This document shows positions 61,843-64,000 of a stretch of DNA of 64,000 nt, piece by piece. A model generated the notes under the pieces. It worked only from the letters and a program-made list of their open reading frames with translations. It was not told the origin of the DNA and ran no database searches. Source of the stretch: Litoribrevibacter albus (lineage in GTDB: Bacteria; Pseudomonadota; Gammaproteobacteria; Pseudomonadales; Litoribrevibacteraceae). The position numbers were made by a program, and so were the translations under genes. The stretch is taken from positions 124,001 through 188,000 of the forward strand of contig NZ_BSNM01000016.1 of assembly GCF_030159995.1 (NCBI RefSeq), read 5' to 3'. Numbering within the stretch: the stretch's first letter is position 1; every line of letters starts with the position of its first letter.

Positions 61843-62217
61843 TTTCTCTCGCAGTAGGGATAGAATCTCTCTTGTATGATCTGCATTATCAACTATTGCT
61901 CGTGTAACCTGTGCAGCTACAACCATAAATAAACCAGAGATGACTAGGCCAAGTCCAGGCAACATAGCAAAAACATCAAAGCTAGACCCTTGCGAAGCCA
62001 AAGCAAGGGCACTAAATACTCCAATAACAACTGTAAGCCAGCCGATTACGGATAATACGTCAGCTATAGTACGAGCTGAACTATAGCTCGATTGGTAACC
62101 TAGGCTCTTTTGCTGAGTTAAATTACTCTGCGGTTTCACTTCATCAACTTCATCAGGTAAATCATTTTCATCGATACCCAACAGAAATTTCTTTATAGGA
62201 CTTCCTTGATTACTCAT
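61837..62217 (-). CDS. Orphan two-helix membrane protein (cassette-like)
   Basis: The 126-residue protein has an acidic N-terminal half and two membrane helices (about residues 56-76 and 83-104), then a short charged helix VDNADHTREILSLLREKA. I recognise no family. AAGGAG lies six bases before the ATG, and the leader AGGAGAATA is shared with the neighbouring orphan gene. Its stop codon lies in an attC-like core. Confidence 0.65.
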   Translation of the reverse strand: MSNQGSPIKKFLLGIDENDLPDEVDEVKPQSNLTQQKSLGYQSSYSSARTIADVLSVIGWLTVVIGVFSALALASQGSSFDVFAMLPGLGLVISGLFMVVAAQVTRAIVDNADHTREILSLLREKA

Positions 62218-62430
62218 ATTATTCTCCTTTATATGACTTAAGCCTAAAGTTAATTCTACGTACGCATATCCACTTTCGTATGATGCATACCATTATTCAT
62301 GGAAAGCTATATAAATCAAAGAGACTGTTCATAGTTATCTAAAGCTAAAATCAATGCGTATTGAATGCGCTTCCCCCGAAAAACTTGTACACAACACGCT
62401 CACCCACTAAAGTGTCGTCTGCTTAATTAA
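62218..62430. other. Intergenic stretch
   Basis: There is no supportable gene. It contains the ribosome site of the leftward orphan gene and an AT-rich region that may hold its promoter. Confidence 0.4.
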
Positions 62431-62615
62431 GGAACCTCTGAACAAGTCCACTCTAGCTCAGCGGGCGCCCTTCGGGGCCTTAAGAGAAATGCCTCTTTTT
62501 TGTTGCGGCTTTTTGACGTAACCCTTCGGGTCGAACCCGTTAGCCTTCAAAACCGCGCCTCAAATAGACATTTCTCTTATAGGCCTGAGCAGAGAGGGAG
62601 TTATTCAGAGGTTCC
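62431..62615. mobile_element. MITE-like inverted-repeat element, about 185 bp
   Basis: Perfect 12-bp terminal inverted repeats GGAACCTCTGAA (62431-62442) and TTCAGAGGTTCC (62604-62615) bound a segment whose subterminal parts also pair, including GCTCAG, GGCCT and AAGAGAAATG on both arms. No open frame is inside. No clear target-site duplication is visible. Structure and size match a non-autonomous miniature element. Confidence 0.7.
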
Positions 62616-62670
62616 TGAAGTGCTCACGCAGTCGTGACATCACTGAAACCATCGCATAGGAAATCCGATC

Positions 62671-63420
62671 ATGTATCAAGACATTACCTTGACCATTGAA
62701 AACCGTATTGCTCACCTTCAGATTAATCGCCCTGAGTGTTTGAACGCCATTCGTATTCAAACCTATCAAGACATCATTGCGGGCCTGAAAGAAGCTGATG
62801 CGTCAGATGATGTATCCGTGATCGTGATATCAGGTGCGAACAACGTGTTCACTGCCGGTAATGATCTAGCGGATTTGGTAGATGGCGACACTGAAACTTT
62901 GATGGCGTGTGTTCAAGGCATCATCGAGACCAGTCACGCAGTCACTAAACCAGTGATTGCAGCGGTAGAGAAAGTGGCCGTAGGCATCGGTTCTACGCTG
63001 CTTCTGCACTGCGATATGGTCATCGCTGCTGAGAACACCAAGTTCCGTATGCCGTTTTCTCTATTGGGTGTATGTCCGGAAGGTGCTTCAAGCTATCTGT
63101 TGGAAAAACACGTTGGCCCTAAAATTGCCGCTGAGTTGCTAATGACTGGCCGTTTCTTTAGTGCCCAGGAAGCGGAAAAATGGGGTTTCATCAATCAAAC
63201 CTGTGAAGCGAAAGAAGCCATCAATAAAGCGATGGAGCTTGCCGGTGAGTTGCTGAAACTACCAATGCCTTCGTTGTTAGAAACAAAACGTTTACTAAGA
63301 GCTGAAACGGCAGGAAAAGTACCTCAGGTTTCAAGAGACGAGCTAAATGCCTTCGTACCACTTTTGGTATCAGACTCAACCCAGGCTCGTATTTCTATGA
63401 TGCTGAAAGGCGCTAAATAA
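62671..63420 (+). CDS. Enoyl-CoA hydratase/isomerase family protein
   Basis: The 249-residue crotonase-fold protein has RPECLNAIRIQTYQDI, the oxyanion-hole segments FTAGNDLADL and VEKVAVGIGSTLLLHCDMVIA, and CPEGASSYLL, where the Glu is placed as in delta3,delta2-enoyl-CoA isomerases (PECI-like). It lacks the second Glu typical of hydratases in the GIG segment, so isomerase is more likely. It acts in beta-oxidation of unsaturated acyl-CoA. It begins 55 bases after the MITE-like element. Confidence 0.88.
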   Translation: MYQDITLTIENRIAHLQINRPECLNAIRIQTYQDIIAGLKEADASDDVSVIVISGANNVFTAGNDLADLVDGDTETLMACVQGIIETSHAVTKPVIAAVEKVAVGIGSTLLLHCDMVIAAENTKFRMPFSLLGVCPEGASSYLLEKHVGPKIAAELLMTGRFFSAQEAEKWGFINQTCEAKEAINKAMELAGELLKLPMPSLLETKRLLRAETAGKVPQVSRDELNAFVPLLVSDSTQARISMMLKGAK

Positions 63421-63430
63421 GCACCTGAGG

Positions 63431-64000
63431 CTAGTGTAGAATGACACTTTCCTGAGCTGGTGTATCGGCCAGTTCAGGTATCTCTTCTTTCGGTTTTTCC
63501 AGGTTGGGTAAACTGATCCGGAAGGTTACACCCTGACCGACTTTACTTTCACACCGAATATCACCATGCAGTTTATTTTTAACTAGGTTGTATACGATGT
63601 TCAATCCCAAGCCACTGCCGCCTTCACCCATCTTGGTGGTAAAGAACGGATCAAAGGCTTTTTGTACCGTAACCTCGTTCATGCCCTTACCGTTGTCCTG
63701 ATAGGTAATTTCAACGCTTTCTTCTTTGACGTCCACCTCAATGCGGATTTGACACAGGGTCTTCTTGGTTTCAAAGCCATGAACCAGGCTGTTAATAATC
63801 AAGTTAGTAAAAATTTGGGAGATAGCCCCCGGATAAGTTGTGAGCATGGCATCGTTGTTCCCGACCACTTCAACTTCAACCCCTTTGAGTTTCAGTTTGG
63901 GAGACAGGCTCAGAGCAATGGCCTTAATGTAATCTACCGTATTGAGTTCCCGACACTTCTCATCACTCTGATCAACCGCCACTTGTTTGAAGCTTGATAT
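63431..64000 (-). CDS. Partial sensor histidine kinase, ATPase domain
   Basis: The C-terminal 190 residues are visible; the frame stays open to the window edge, so the 5' part is missing. The HATPase_c motifs are the N box QIFTNLIINSLVHGF, G1 DNGKGM, F box FDPFFTTK and G2 GEGGSGLGLNIVYNLV. It would autophosphorylate and pass phosphate to a response regulator. A GTG at 63982 is in frame but lies inside the domain and is not the start. Confidence 0.92.
   Translation of the reverse strand: MSSFKQVAVDQSDEKCRELNTVDYIKAIALSLSPKLKLKGVEVEVVGNNDAMLTTYPGAISQIFTNLIINSLVHGFETKKTLCQIRIEVDVKEESVEITYQDNGKGMNEVTVQKAFDPFFTTKMGEGGSGLGLNIVYNLVKNKLHGDIRCESKVGQGVTFRISLPNLEKPKEEIPELADTPAQESVILH

Overview
This window looks like chromosome from a marine gammaproteobacterium, probably of the Oceanospirillales/Marinomonas type. 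That placement is inference: gene content is gammaproteobacterial (rlmE, YaiI/UPF0178, gpt, zntB, azlCD, YfaZ, a DbpA-type DEAD-box helicase) and base composition is moderate, but there is no rRNA or other marker gene. Both ends are cut. A thrombospondin-3-like calcium-binding surface protein runs in from the left, and a sensor histidine kinase runs out on the right. I saw no rRNA, tRNA or CRISPR array.

The dominant block (about 3.1-22.8 kb) is a purine-degradation island. A leftward arm encodes xanthine dehydrogenase (xdhA, xdhB, xdhC), allantoicase (alc), OHCU decarboxylase (uraD), hydroxyisourate hydrolase (hiuH), ureidoglycolate lyase (allA), guanine deaminase (guaD) and the membrane urate oxidase PuuD with a C-terminal cytochrome c domain. 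A rightward arm encodes a BMP/nucleoside-type ABC importer (ATPase, two permeases, binding protein), a Tsx-like outer-membrane channel, a RutR-like TetR regulator and 8-oxoguanine deaminase. Together they import purine bases or nucleosides and convert guanine, xanthine and 8-oxoguanine to urate, then to glyoxylate and urea. The allantoinase step is not encoded here. The 544-bp divergent promoter between the arms carries a well-spaced sigma-54 promoter and four 16-bp palindromes resembling the RutR operator, suggesting control by nitrogen status plus a ligand-sensing repressor. A purine salvage gene (gpt) lies nearby.

From 22.9 to 41.3 kb there is a mixed accessory/housekeeping region: an ankyrin/MORN lipoprotein, an exported ATP-dependent DNA ligase, a 1252-residue receptor with three tandem solute-binding domains ahead of GGDEF and EAL domains, an ECF41 sigma factor with its partner carboxymuconolactone-decarboxylase gene and a matching promoter, a cupredoxin / DUF3034 / lipoprotein-globin cluster, a MerR-controlled flavodoxin-like reductase, an RDD membrane protein, rlmE, a COG2509 flavoprotein, a SpoU methyltransferase and a cytochrome b561-YceI pair.

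From 41.5 to 59.7 kb come an AraC regulator, an RHH/RelE-ParE toxin-antitoxin pair, many small transporters (ZntB, TauE/SafE, AzlCD, EamA, MFS, LysE), several small domain proteins, a globin, a fatty-acid desaturase, a MEST-like alpha/beta hydrolase, thioesterases, YfaZ and DeaD.

The right end (60.3-62.6 kb) is the most plastic part. A Phd/RelE pair lies between the true 3' end of yaiI and a decayed copy of the same 3' end. Two orphan membrane-protein genes in the same orientation follow, each ending in an imperfect palindrome resembling an integron attC site. A 185-bp MITE-like inverted-repeat element comes next. No integrase is visible, so this looks like a remnant cassette cluster.
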